A stretch of DNA of 64,000 bases, taken from contig OZ287695.1 of assembly GCA_965649825.1 (NCBI GenBank), forward strand, positions 1 to 64,000, read 5' to 3'. The translations under genes and the position numbers were made by a program. The notes under the pieces are model-generated. The model was not told the DNA's origin. It did no database searches and saw only the letters and a program-made list of their open reading frames with translations. This DNA is from Penicillus capitatus (taxonomy: Eukaryota > Chlorophyta). Of the stretch, positions 1 through 13,000 are shown in pieces (position 1 is the first letter of the stretch; each line of letters begins with the position of its first letter).

Positions 1-704
1 TCAAAGAAATGGGCAAAATCTGCAAAAGTGCGTCAGCTTCGAGAAGCGGGCGCGGCCAGCGTGGGGCGTTTTCGACACGGGCAAGCCAGGGGACACGTCG
101 CCGTGAGTCTACCGCGTCTGATGGCCCCTATCTCGCGTTGAGAAGCGCGCGGTGGATGGCGGTCTCTTGGATGCGGTGTCAAAGAAATGGGCAAAATCTG
201 CAAAAGTGCGTCAGCTTCGAGAAGCGGGCGCGGCCAGCGTGGGGCGTTTTCGACACGGGCAAGCCAGGGGACACGTCGCCGTGAGTCTACCGCGTCTGAT
301 GGCCCCTATCTCGCGTTGAGAAGCGCGCGGTGGATGGCGGTCTCTTGGATGCGGTGTCAAAGAAATGGGCAAAATCTGCAAAAGTGCGTCAGCTTCGAGA
401 AGCGGGCGCGGCCAGCGTGGGGCGTTTTCGACACGGGCAAGCCAGGGGACACGTCCCCGTGAGTCTACCGGTGACGTTGGCCCCCATCTCGCGTTGAGAA
501 GCGCGCGGCGGATGGCGGTCTCTTGGATGCGGTGTCCACAAAATGGGCAAAATCTGCAAAAGTGCGTCAGCTTCGAGAAGCGGGCGCGGCCAGCGTGGGG
601 CGTTTTCGACACGGGCAAGCAAGGGGACACGTCCCCGTCAGTCTACCGCGTCTGATGGCCCCTATCTCGCGTTGAGAAGCGCGCGGTGGATGGCGGTCTC
701 TTGG
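1..704. repeat. 178-bp satellite array, left block (about four copies)
   Basis: The block is a head-to-tail repeat with a period of exactly 178 bp: the same word begins at 9, 187, 365 and 543. It continues beyond the left window edge. Each unit carries CTTCGAGAAG, the G+C-rich text GGGGACACGTCCCC (or a one-base variant) and GATGGCGGTCTCTTGG. Because 178 is not a multiple of 3, the open frames over it shift from copy to copy, so it is read as non-coding satellite DNA. The block ends at 704 in the middle of a unit, right after GATGGCGGTCTCTTGG. Confidence 0.95.
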
Positions 705-1437
705 CAGAGCTGCGGAACCTTCCCGACCACCCCCATGCGGACCCGTTCAGCGGTTCAGCGGGTCGTCACATCAGATTTCCAGCTCCCGGCCGGTCAGCGA
801 GTTGGCCGCCGTCGAGCACGCGAGCCAGCTCAGAACACTCCTACCAGCATCCAGGTTGCTTCGGCCAAGTCGTTTGGAGAACATGCGGAACCTTCCCGTG
901 GACCCCCATGCTGACCCGTTCAGCGGTTCAGCGGGTCCGCGTTACACTCGTCAAATCCGAGCGATTCGAGGCTCTGGACGTGCGCAACTTGCCACCATTC
1001 GAGCATGCCGGGCTCCCGCCACCACGCCTGTGAGCCTGGCGGTGTCACATGTCGGAGCTCGGACGCGCCACCACGAGTTCCCGTTGGTGCACGAACAGCC
1101 GGAGCGGGTCATACCCCGACCGAGCAGAGGAACCCGCCGGACGCGATCAAGCACGCGAACCAGCTTAGAACACTCCTGCCAGCATGCCGGTTGCATCGGC
1201 CAAGTCGTTCGGCCGACATGCGGAACCTTCCCGTGGACCCCCATGCTGACCCGTTGAGCGGTTCAGCGGGTCGGCTCCCCTCTGCGTGACACCTCCGACT
1301 TGCGGAACACATCGGCTGACAACCTGATCGTGGATGCACATGGAGAACTTCTAGGAACATCCCGCATGCAGAGGGAGAGTGGATTGGCCGACATGCAGGA
1401 CCTCCCGGAGCGCTAACGTGCTCGAGCATTCCAGCGC
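705..1437. repeat. Low-copy duplicated segment inside the satellite
   Basis: This stretch is unlike the satellite. A segment of about 120 bp occurs twice (about 819-938 and 1153-1273, 334 bp apart, roughly 90% alike). Its second half also occurs at 709-764, next to the satellite boundary. The shared core reads TGCGGAACCTTCCCG followed by a CCCCCATG word and a GTTCAGCGGTTCAGCGGGTC-type end. No coding function is recognised. Confidence 0.75.
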
Positions 1438-2547
1438 ACACCACCCGTCGGTCGCGGAGGATACAAGGGTCCCCCCTTTGCTTCGCATCCTCGCACCACC
1501 CGTCGGTCGCCGGAGGGTACAAGGGTCCCCCGTTTGCTTCGCATCCTCGCACCACCCGTCGGTCGCCGGAGGGTACAAGGGTCCCCCCTTTGCTTCAATT
1601 GTTACGACCCTCAACTACGGTTATAAATGTTGCGACCTCAACTACGGTTATAATTGTTGCGACCCGCCGGAGGGTACAAGGGTCCCCCCTTTGCTTCGCA
1701 TCCTCGCACCACCCGTCGGTCGCGGAGGATACAAGGGTCCCCCCTTTGCTTCGCATCCTCGCACCACCCGTCGGTCGCCGGAGGGTACAAGGGTCCCCCC
1801 TTTGCTTCAATTGTTACGACCCTCAACTACGGTTACAATTGTTGCGACCCTCAACTACGGTTACAATTGTTGCGACCCTCAACTACGGTTATAATTGTTG
1901 CGACCCGCCGGAGGGTACAAGGGTCCGCCCTTGTACTTCAATTGTTACGATCCTCAACTACGGTTACAATTGTTACGATCCTCAACTACGGTTACAATTG
2001 TTACGATCCTCAACTACGGTTACAATTGTTGCGATCCTCAACTACGGTTACAATTGTTGCGACCCTCAACTACGGTTACAATTGTTGCGACCCTCAACTA
2101 CGGTTATAATTGTTGCGACCGCCGGAGGGAACAAGGGTCCCCCCTTTGCTTCGCATCCTCGCACCACCCGTCGGTCGCCGGAGGGTACAAGGGTCCCCCC
2201 TTTGCTTCAATTGTTGCGACCCTCAACTACGGTTACAATTGTTGCGACCCTCAACTACGGTTATAATTGTTGCGACCGCCGGAGGGAACAAGGGTCCCCC
2301 CTTTGCTTCGCATCCTCGCACCACCCGTCGGTCGCGGAGGGTACAAGGGTCCCCCCTTTGCTTCGCATCCTCGCACCACCCGTCGGTCGCGGAGGATACA
2401 AGGGTCCCCCCTTTGCTTCGCATCCTCGCACCACCCGTCGGTCGCCGGAGGGAACAAGGGTCCCCCCCTTTGCTTCAATTGTTACGACCCGCCGAAGGGT
2501 ACAAGGGTCCCCCTTTGCTTCAATTGTTACGACCCGCAGCCGCCGAC
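1438..2547. repeat. Interleaved 56-bp and 28-bp tandem repeats
   Basis: Two repeat types alternate in runs. One is a GC-rich 56-bp unit containing GGGTCCCCCCTTTGCTTCGC and CACCACCCGTCGGTCGC. The other is a 28-bp unit containing CTCAACTACGGTTACAATTG, with TAC/TAT and TTG/TAC variants. The long unit is exactly twice the short one, and the switches occur at the same junction words (TTGCTTCAATTG going in, GCGACCCGCCGGAGGG coming out). Long overlapping open frames exist in several phases only because few units contain stops. It is taken as non-coding. Confidence 0.9.
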
Positions 2548-5500
2548 GATGGCGGTCTCTTGGATGCGGTGTCCACAAAATGGGCAAAATCTGCAAAAGT
2601 GCGTCAGCTTCGAGAAGCGGGCGCGGCCAGCGTGGGGCGTTTTCGACACGGGCAAGCCAGGGGACACGTCCCCGTGAGGCTACCGCGTCTGATGGCCCCC
2701 ATCTCGCGTTGAGAAGCGCGCGGCGGATGGCGGTCTCTTGGATGCGGTGTCAAAGAAATGGGCAAAATCTGCAAAAGTGCGTCAGCTTCGAGAAGCGGGC
2801 GCGGCCAGCGTGGGGCGTTTTCGACACGGGCAAGCCAGGGGGCACGTCCCCGTGAGGCTACCGCGTCTGATGGCCCCCATCTCGCGTTGAGAAGCGCGCG
2901 GCGGATGGCGGTCTCTTGGATGCGGTGTCCACAAAATGGGCAAAATCTGCAAAAGTGCGTCAGCTTCGAGAAGCGGGCGCGGCCAGCGTGGGGCGTTTTC
3001 GACACGGGCAAGCCAGGGGACACGTCCCCGTGAGTCTACCGGTGACGTTGGCCCCCATCTCGCGTTGAGAAGCGCGCGGTGGATGGCAGTCTCTTGGCCG
3101 TGGTGTTAATTAAATGGGCAAAATCTGCGAAAAGTGCGTCATCTTTAGAACGGGGGCGAGCCCAGCGTGGGGCGTTTTCGACACGGGCAAGCCAGGGGAC
3201 ACGTCGCCGTGAGTCTGCCGGTGACGTTGGCCCCCATCTCGCGTTGAGAAGCGCGCGGCGGATGGCGGTCTCTTGGATGCGGTGTCCACAAAATGGGCAA
3301 AATCTGCAAAAGTGCGTCAGCTTCGAGAAGCGGGCGCGGCCAGCGTGGGGCGTTTTCGACACGGGCAAGCCAGGGGACACGTCCCCGTGAGTCTACCGCG
3401 TCTGATGGCCCCTATCTCGCGTTGAGAAGCGCGCGGCGGATGGCGGTCTCTTGGATGCGGTGTCCACAAAATGGGCAAAATCTGCAAAAGTGCGTCAGCT
3501 TCGAGAAGCGGGCGCGGCCAGCGTGGGGCGTTTTCGACACGGGCAAGCCAGGGGACACGTCCCCGTGAGTCTGCCGGTGACGTTGGCCCCCATCTCGCGT
3601 TGAGAAGCGCGCGGTGGATGGCGGTCTCTTGGATGCGGTGTCCACAAAATGGGCAAAATCTGCAAAAGTGCGTCAGCTTCGAGAAGCGGGCGCGGCCAGC
3701 GTGGGGCGTTTTCGACACGGGCAAGCCAGGGGACACGTCCCCGTGAGGCTACCGCGTCTGATGGCCCCCATCTCGCGTTGAGAAGCGCGCGGCGGATGGC
3801 GGTCTCTTGGATGCGGTGTCAAAGAAATGGGCAAAATCTGCAAAAGTGCGTCAGCTTCGAGAAGCGGGCGCGGCCAGCGTGGGGCGTTTTCGACACGGGC
3901 AAGCCAGGGGACACGTCCCCGTGAGTCTACCGGTGACGTTGGCCCCCATCTCGCGTTGAGAAGCGCGCGGTGGATGGCAGTCTCTTGGCCGTGGTGTTAA
4001 TTAAATGGGCAAAATCTGCGAAAAGTGCGTCATCTTTAGAACGGGGGCGAGCCCAGCGTGGGGCGTTTTCGACACGGGCAAGCCAGGGGACACGTCGCCG
4101 TGAGTCTGCCGGTGACGTTGGCCCCCATCTCGCGTTGAGAAGCGCGCGGCGGATGGCGGTCTCTTGGATGCGGTGTCCACAAAATGGGCAAAATCTGCAA
4201 AAGTGCGTCAGCTTCGAGAAGCGGGCGCGGCCAGCGTGGGGCGTTTTCGACACGGGCAAGCCAGGGGACACGTCCCCGTGAGTCTACCGCGTCTGATGGC
4301 CCCTATCTCGCGTTGAGAAGCGCGCGGCGGATGGCGGTCTCTTGGATGCGGTGTCCACAAAATGGGCAAAATCTGCAAAAGTGCGTCAGCTTCGAGAAGC
4401 GGGCGCGGCCAGCGTGGGGCGTTTTCGACACGGGCAAGCCAGGGGACACGTCCCCGTGAGTCTGCCGGTGACGTTGGCCCCCATCTCGCGTTGAGAAGCG
4501 CGCGGTGGATGGCGGTCTCTTGGATGCGGTGTCCACAAAATGGGCAAAATCTGCAAAAGTGCGTCAGCTTCGAGAAGCGGGCGCGGCCAGCGTGGGGCGT
4601 TTTCGACACGGGCAAGCCAGGGGACACGTCCCCGTGAGGCTACCGCGTCTGATGGCCCCCATCTCGCGTTGAGAAGCGCGCGGCGGATGGCGGTCTCTTG
4701 GACGTGGTGTCCACAAAATGGGCAAAATCTGCAAAAGTGCGTCAGCTTCGAGAAGCGGGCGCGGCCAGCGTGGGGCGTTTTCGACACGGGCAAGCCAGGG
4801 GACACGTCCCCGTGAGTCTACCGCGTCTGATGGCCCCCATCTCGCGTTGAGAAGCGCGCGGCGGATGGCGGTCTCTTGGACGTGGTGTCCACAAAATGGG
4901 CAAAATCTGCAAAAGTGCGTCAGCTTCGAGAAGCGGGCGCGGCCAGCGTGGGGCGTTTTCGACACGGGCAAGCCAGGGGACACGTCGCCGTGAGTCTGCC
5001 GGTGACGTTGGCCCCCATCTCGCGTTGAGAAGCGCGCGGCGGATGGCGGTCTCTTGGATGCGGTGTCCACAAAATGGGCAAAATCTGCAAAAGTGCGTCA
5101 GCTTCGAGAAGCGGGCGCGGCCAGCGTGGGGCGTTTTCGACACGGGCAAGCCAGGGGACACGTCCCCGTGAGTCTGCCGGTGACGTTGGCCCCCATCTCG
5201 CGTTGAGAAGCGCGCGGCGGATGGCGGTCTCTTGGATGCGGTGTCCACAAAATGGGCAAAATCTGCAAAAGTGCGTCAGCTTCGAGAAGCGGGCGCGGCC
5301 AGCGTGGGGCGTTTTCGACACGGGCAAGCCAGGGGACACGTCCCCGTGAGTCTACCGCGTCTGATGGCCCCCATCTCGCGTTGAGAAGCGCGCGGCGGAT
5401 GGCGGTCTCTTGGATGCGGTGTCAAAGAAATGGGCAAAATGTGCAAAAGTGCGTCAGCTTCGAGAAGCGGGCGCGGCCAGCGTGGGGCGTTTTCGACACG

Positions 5501-7699
5501 GGCAAGCCAGGGGACACGTCGCCGTGAGTCTGCCGGTGACGTTGGCCCCCATCTCGCGTTGAGAAGCGCGCGGCGGATGGCGGTCTCTTGGACGTGGTGT
5601 CAAAGAAATGGGCAAAATTCGCAAAAGGGCGTCAGCTTCGAGAAGCGGGCGCGGCCAGCGTGGGGCGTTTTCGACACGGGCAAGCCAGGGGGCACGTCCC
5701 CGTGAGGCTACCGCGTCTGATGGCCCCTATCTCGCGTTGAGAAGCGCGCAGCGGATGGCGGTCTCTTGGATGCGGTGTCCACGAAATGGGCAAAATGTGC
5801 GAAAAGGGCGTCAGCTTCGAGAAGCGGGCGAGCCCGGCGTGGGGCGTTTTCGACACGGGCAAGCCAGGGGGCACGTCCCCGTGAGTCTGCCGGTGACGTT
5901 GGCCCCTATCTCGCGTTGAGAAGCGCGCGGCGGATGGCGGTCTCTTGGACGTGGTGTCAAAGAAATGGGCAAAATCTGCAAAAGTGCGTCAGCTTCGAGA
6001 AGCGGGCGCGGCCAGCGTGGGGCGTTTTCGACACGGGCAAGCCAGGGGACACGTCCTTGTGAGTCTACCGGTGACGTTGGCCCCTATCTCTCGTTGAGAA
6101 GCGCGCGGCGGATGGCGGTCTCTTGGACGTGGTGTCCACAAAATGGGCAAAATCCGCAAAAGTGCGTCAGCTTCGAGAAGCGGGCGCGGCCAGCGTGGGG
6201 CGTTTTCGACACGGGCAAGCCAGGGGACACGTCCCCGTGAGTCTGCCGGTGACGTTGGCCCCTATCTCGCGTTGAGAAGCGCGCGGCGGATGGCGGTCTC
6301 TTGGATGCGGTGTCCACAAAATGGGCAAAATCCGCAAAAGTGCGTCAGCTTCGAGAAGCGGGCGCGGCCAGCGTGGGGCGTTTTCGACACGGGCAAGCCA
6401 GGGGGCACGTCCCCGTGAGTCTGCCGGTGACGTTGGCCCCTATCTCGCGTTGAGAAGCGCGCGGCGGATGGCGGTCTCTTGGACGTGGTGTCAAAGAAAT
6501 GGGCAAAATCTGCAAAAGTGCGTCAGCTTCGAGAAGCGGGCGCGGCCAGCGTGGGGCGTTTTCGACACGGGCAAGCCAGGGGGCACGTGCCCGTGAGTCT
6601 GCCGGTGACGTTGGCCCCTATCTCTCGTTGAGAAGCGCGCGGCGGATGGCGGTCTCTTGGACGTGGTGTCCACAAAATGGGCAAAATCCGCAAAAGTGCG
6701 TCAGCTTCGAGAAGCGGGCGCGGCCAGCGTGGGGCGTTTTCGACACGGGCAAGCCAGGGGACACGTCCCCGTGAGTCTGCCGGTGACGTTGGCCCCTATC
6801 TCGCGTTGAGAAGCGCGCGGCGGATGGCGGTCTCTTGGATGCGGTGTCCACAAAATGGGCAAAATCCGCAAAAGTGCGTCAGCTTCGAGAAGCGGGCGCG
6901 GCCAGCGTGGGGCGTTTTCGACACGGGCAAGCCAGGGGGCACGTCCCCGTGAGTCTGCCGGTGACGTTGGCCCCTATCTCGCGTTGAGAAGCGCGCGGCG
7001 GATGGCGGTCTCTTGGACGTGGTGTCAAAGAAATGGGCAAAATGTGCGAAAAGGGCGTCAGCTTCGAGAAGCGGGCGAGCCCGGCGTGGGGCGTTTTCGA
7101 CACGGGCAAGCCAGGGGGCACGTCCCCGTGAGTCTGCCGGTGACGTTGGCCCCTATCTCGCGTTGAGAAGCGCGCGGCGGATGGCGGTCTCTTGGACGTG
7201 GTGTCCATGAAATGGGCAAAATCTGCAAAAGTGCGTCAGCTTCGAGAAGCGGGCGCGGCCAGCGTGGGGCGTTTTCGACACGGGCAAGCCAGGGGGCACG
7301 TCCTTGTGAGTCTACCGGTGACGTTGGCCCCTATCTCGCGTCGAGAAGCGCGCGGCGGATGGCGGTCTCTTGGACGTGGTGTCAAAGAAATGGGCAAAAT
7401 CTGCAAAAGTGCGTCAGCTTCGAGAAGCGGGCGCGGCCAGCGTGGGGCGTTTTCGACACGGGCAAGCCAGGGGGCACGTCCCCGTGAGTCTGCCGGTGAC
7501 GTTGGCCCCTATCTCGCGTTGAGAAGCGCGCGGCGGATGGCGGTCTCTTGGACGTGGTGTCAAAGAAATGGGCAAAATCTGCAAAAGTGCGTCAGCTTCG
7601 AGAAGCGGGCGCGGCCAGCGTGGGGCGTTTTCGACACGGGCAAGCCAGGGGACACGTCCCCGTGAGTCTGCCGGTGACGTTGGCCCCTATCTCGCGTTG

Positions 7700-10072
7700 A
7701 GAAGCGCGCGGTGGAGGGCAGTCTCTTGGCCGTGATGTTAATTAAATGGGCAAAATGTGCGAAAAGTGCGTCATCTTTAGAACGGGGGCGAGCCCAGCGT
7801 GGGGCGTTTTCGAGTCGGGCAAGCCAGGGGACACGTCCCCGTGAGTCTACCGGTGACGTTGGCCCCTATCTCGCGTTGAGAAGCGCGCGGTGGAGGGCAG
7901 TCTCTTGGCCGTGATGTTAATTAAATGGGCAAAATCTGCGAAAAGTGCGTCATCTTTAGAACGGGGGCGAGCCCAGCGTGGGGCGTTTTCGAGTCGGGCA
8001 AGCAGATTAGCACGTCCCCGTAAGTCTACCGGTGACGTTGGCCCCTATCTCGCGTTGAGAAGCGCGCGGTGGAGGGCAGTCTCTTGGCCGTGATGTTAAT
8101 TAAATGGGCAAAATCTGCGAAAAGTGCGTCATCTTTAGAACGGGGGCGAGCCCAGCGTGGGGCGTTTTCGAGTCGGGCAAGCCTAGGGGCACGTCCCCGT
8201 GAGTCTACCGGTGACGTTGGCCCCTATCTCGCGTTGAGAAGCGCGCGGTGGAGGGCAGTCTCTTGGCCGTGATGTTAATTAAATGGGCAAAATCTGCGAA
8301 AAGTGCGTCATCTTTAGAACGGGGGCGAGCCCAGCGTGGGGCGTTTTCGAGTCGGGCAAGCCAGGGGGCACGTCCCCGTGAGTCTACCGGTGACGTTGGC
8401 CCCTATCTCGCGTTGAGAAGCGCGCGGTGGAGGGCAGTCTCTTGGCCGTGATGTTAATTAAATGGGCAAAATCTGCGAAAAGTGCGTCATCTTTAGAACG
8501 GGGGCGAGCCCAGCGTGGGGCGTTTTCGAGTCGGGCAAGCAGATTAGCACGTCCCCGTGAGTCTACCGGTGACGTTGGCCCCCATCTCGCGTTGAGAAGC
8601 GCGCGGTGGATGGCAGTCTCTTGGCCGTGATGTCAATTAAATGGGCAAAATGTGCGAAAAGTGCGTCATCTTTAGAACGGGGGCGAGCCCAGCGTGGGGC
8701 GTTTTCGAGTCGGGCAAGCCTAGGAGCACGTCCCCGTGAGTCTACCGGTGACGTTGGCCCCTATCTCGCGTTGAGAAGCGCGCGGTGGAGGGCAGTCTCT
8801 TGGCCGTGATGTTAATTAAATGGGCAAAATGTGCGAAAAGTGCGTCATCTTTAGAACGGGGGCGAGCCCAGCGTGGGGCGTTTTCGAGTCGGGCAAGCAG
8901 ATTAGCACGTCCCCGTGAGTCTACCGGTGACGTTGGCCCCTGTCTCGGGCCCTGGAGCGCGCGGTGGAGGGCAGTCTCTTGGCCGTGATGTTAATTAAAT
9001 GGGCAAAATGTGCGAAAAGTGCGTCATCTTTAGAACGGGGGCGAGCCCAGCGTGGGGCGTTTTCGAGTCGGGCAAGCCTAGGGGCACGTCCCCGTGAGTC
9101 TACCGGTGACGTTGGCCCCCATCTCGCGTTGAGAAGCGCGCGGTGGATGGCAGTCTCTTGGCCGTGGTGTTAATTAAATGGGCAAAATGTGCGAAAAGTG
9201 CGTCATCTTTAGAACGGGGGCGAGCCCAGCGTGGGGCGTTTTCGAGTCGGGCAAGCAGATTAGCACGTCCCCGTGAGTCTACCGGTGACGTTGGCCCCCA
9301 TCTCGCGTTGAGAAGCGCGCGGTGGATGGCAGTCTCTTGGCCGTGATGTTAATTAAATGGGCAAAATCTGCGAAAAGTGCGTCATCTTTAGAACGGGGGC
9401 GAGCCCAGCGTGGGGCGTTTTCGAGTCGGGCAAGCCTAGGAGCACGTCCCCGTGAGTCTACCGGTGACGTTGGCCCCTATCTCGCGTTGAGAAGCGCGCG
9501 GTGGAGGGCAGTCTCTTGGCCGTGATGTCAATTAAATGGGCAAAATGTGCGAAAAGTGCGTCATCTTTAGAACGGGGGCGAGCCCAGCGTGGGGCGTTTT
9601 CGAGTCGGGCAAGCCTAGGAGCACGTCCCCGTGAGTCTACCGGTGACGTTGGCCCCTATCTCGCGTTGAGAAGCGCGCGGTGGAGGGCAGTCTCTTGGCC
9701 GTGATGTTAATTAAATGGGCAAAATCTGCGAAAAGTGCGTCATCTTTAGAACGGGGGCGAGCCCAGCGTGGGGCGTTTTCGAGTCGGGCAAGCAGATTAG
9801 CACGTCCCCGTAAGTCTACCGGTGACGTTGGCCCCTATCTCGCGTTGAGAAGCGCGCGGTGGAGGGCAGTCTCTTGGCCGTGATGTTAATTAAATGGGCA
9901 AAATCTGCGAAAAGTGCGTCATCTTTAGAACGGGGGCGAGCCCAGCGTGGGGCGTTTTCGAGTCGGGCAAGCCTAGGGGCACGTCCCCGTGAGTCTACCG
10001 GTGACGTTGGCCCCTATCTCGCGTTGAGAAGCGCGCGGTGGAGGGCAGTCTCATGGCCGTGATGTTAATTAA
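7700..10072. repeat. Satellite subfamily block of thirteen 179-bp units
   Basis: From 7711 the period becomes 179 bp for thirteen consecutive units. The unit differs from the neighbours: TTAATTAAATGGGCAAAA replaces the usual lead-in, CATCTTTAGAACGGGGG replaces the CAGCTTCGAGAAGCGGG stretch, and CGAGTCGGGCAAG replaces CGACACGGGCAAG. Single units of a related type stand alone at 3079 and 3970. A ten-unit internal block (7890 onward) recurs at 9680 (shift 1790 bp). The right edge at about 10070 is a hybrid unit that changes type inside AAATGGGCAAAAT, which suggests crossover between subfamilies. Confidence 0.9.
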
Positions 10073-13000
10073 ATGGGCAAAATCCGCAAAAGTGCGTCAG
10101 CTTCGAGAAGCGGGCGCGGCCAGCGTGGGGCGTTTTCGACACGGGCAAGCCAGGGGGCACGTCCCCGTCAGTCTGCCGGTTACGTTGGCCCTTATCTCGC
10201 GTTGAGAAGCGGGCGGCGGATGGCGGTCTCTTGGACGCGGTGTCCACAAAATGGGCAAAATCCGCAAAAGTGCGTCAGCTTCGAGAAGCGGGCGCGGCCA
10301 GCGTGGGGCGTTTCGACACGGGCAAGCCAGGGGACACGTCCCCGTGAGTCTACCGGTGACGTTGGCCCCTATCTCGCGTCGAGAAGCGCGCGGCGGATGG
10401 CGGTCTCTTGGATGCGGTGTCAAAGAAATGGGCAAAATCCGCAAAAGTGCGTCAGCTTCGAGAAGCGGGCGCGGCCAGCGTGGGGCGTTTTCGACACGGG
10501 CAAGCCAGGGGACACGTCCCCGTGAGTCTACCGCGTCCGATGGCCCCTATCTCGCGTTGAGAAGCGCGCGGCGGATGGCGGTCTCTTGGATGCGGTGTCA
10601 AAGAAATGGGCAAAATCGGCAAAAGTGCGTCAGCTTCGAGAAGCGGGCGCGGCCAGCGTGGGGCGTTTTCGACACGGGCAAGCCAGGGGGCACGTCCTCG
10701 TGAGGCTACCGCGTCTGATGGCCCCTATCTCGCGTTGAGAAGCGCGCGGCGGATGGCGGTCTCTTGGAGGCGGTGTCCATGAAATGGGCAAAATCCGCAA
10801 AAGTGCGTCAGCTTCGAGAAGCGGGCGCGGCCAGCGTGGGGCGTTTTCGGGACAAGTAAGCCAGAGGGCACGTCCCCGTGAGTCTGCCGGTGACGTTGGC
10901 CCCTATCTCGCGTTGAGAAGCGCGCGGCGGATGGCGGTCTCATGGATGCGGTGTCAAAGAAATGGGCAAAATCGGCAAAAGTGCGTCAGCTTCGAGAAGC
11001 GGGCGCGGCCAGCGTGGGGCGTTTTCGACACGGGCAAGCAAGGGGACACGTCCCTGTGAGTCTGCCGGTGACGTTGGCCCCTATCTCGCGTTGAGAAGCG
11101 CGCGGCGGATGGCGGTCTCTTGGATGCGGTGTCCACAAAATGGGCAAAATGTGCGAAAAGGGCGTCAGCTTCGAGAAGCGGGCGCGGCCAGCGTGGGGCG
11201 TTTTCGACACGGGCAAGCCAGGGGACACGTCCCTGTGAGTCTGCCGGTGACGTTGGCCCCTATCTCGCGTTGAGAAGCGCGCGGCGGATGGCGGTCTCTT
11301 GGACGCGGTGTCAAAGAAATGGGCAAAATCCGCAAAAGAGCGTCAGCTTCGAGAAGCGGGCGCGGCCAGCGTGGGATGTTTTCGACACGGGCAAGCCAGG
11401 GGACACGTCCCCGTGAGTCTGCCGGTGACGTTGGCCCCTATCTCGCGTTGAGAAGCGCGCGGCGGATGGCGGTCTCTTGGATGCGGTGTCCACAAAATGG
11501 GCAAAATCTGCAAAAGTGCGTCAGCTTCGAGAAGCGGGCGCGGCCAGCGTGGGGCGTTTTCGACACGGGCAGGCCAGGGGACACGTCCCCGTGAGTCTAC
11601 CGGTGACGTTGGCCCCTATCTCGCGTTGAGAAGCGCGCGGCGGATGGCGGTCTATTGGACGTGGTGTCCACAAAATGGACAAAATCTGCAAAAGTGCGTC
11701 AGCTTCGAGAAGCGGGCGCGGCCAGCGTGGGGCGTTTTCGGGACAAGTAAGCCAGAGGGCACGTCCCCGTGAGTCTGCCGGTGACGTTGGCCCCTATCTC
11801 GCGTTGAGAAGCGCGCGGCGGATGGCGGTCTCTTGGATGCGGTGTCCACAAAATGGGCAAAATCGGCAAAAGTGCGTCAGCTTCGAGAAGCGGGCGCGGC
11901 CAGCGTGGGGCGTTTTCGACACGGGCAAGCCAGGGAGCACGTCCTCGTGAGGCTACCGCGTCTGATGGCCCCTATCTCGCGTTGAGAAGCGCGCGGCGGA
12001 TGGCGGTCTCTTGGATGCGGTGTCCACAAAATGGGCAAAATCTGCAAAAGTGCGTCAGCTTCGAGAAGCGGGCGCGGCTAGCGTGGGGCGTTTTCGACAC
12101 GGGCAAGCCAGGGGGCACGTCCCCGTGAGTCTGCCGGTGACGTTGGCCCCTATCTCGCGTTGAGAAGCGCGCGGCGGATGGCGGTCTCTTGGATGCGGTG
12201 TCCATGAAATGGGCAAAATCCGCAAAAGTGCGTCAGCTTCGAGAAGCGGGCGCGGCTAGCGTGGGGCGTTTTCGACACGGGCAAGCCAGGGGACACGTCC
12301 CCGTGAGGCTACCGCGTCTGATGGCCCCCATCTCGCGTTGAGAAGCGCGCGGCGGATGGCGGTCTCTTGGATGCGGTGTCAAAGAAATGGGCAAAATCCG
12401 CAAAAGTGCGTCAGCTTCGAGAAGCGGGCGCGGCCAGCGTGGGGCGTTTTCGACACGGGCAGGCCAGGGGACACGTCCCCGTGAGTCTGCCGGTGACGTT
12501 GGCCCCTATCTCGCGTGGAGAAGCGCGCGGCGGATGGCGGTCTCTTGGACGTGGTGTCAAAGAAATGGGCAAAATCCGCAAAAGTGCGTCAGCTTCGAGA
12601 AGCGGGCGCGGCCAGCGTGGGGCGTTTTCGGGACAAGTAAGCCAGAGGGCACGTCCCCGTGAGTCTGCCGGTGACGTTGGCCCCTATCTCGCGTTGAGAA
12701 GCGCGCGGCGGATGGCGGTCTCTTGGACGCGGTGTCCACAAAATGGGCAAAATCGGCAAAAGTGCGTCAGCTTCGAGAAGCGGGCGCGGCCAGCGTGGGG
12801 CGTTTTCGACACGGGCAAGCCAGGGGGCACGTCCTCGTGAGGCTACCGCGTCTGATGGCCCCCATCTCGCGTTGAGAAGCGCGCGGCGGATGGCGGTCTC
12901 TTGGATGCGGTGTCCATGAAATGGGCAAAATCCGCAAAAGTGCGTCAGCTTCGAGAAGCGGGCGCGGCCAGCGTGGGGCGTTTTCGGGACAAGTAAGCCA

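Noticed and set aside
1820-2110. Runs of 28-bp units as a possible CRISPR array
   Set aside because: Units are directly adjacent with no unique spacers, the context is eukaryotic, and no cas-like genes are present.
1590-2855. A 421-codon open frame across the 28/56-bp repeats and the satellite border
   Set aside because: The translation is a frame-cycling readout of the repeats (YGYNCCDPQLRLQLLRP type text), open in several frames at once, and it crosses from one repeat class into another.
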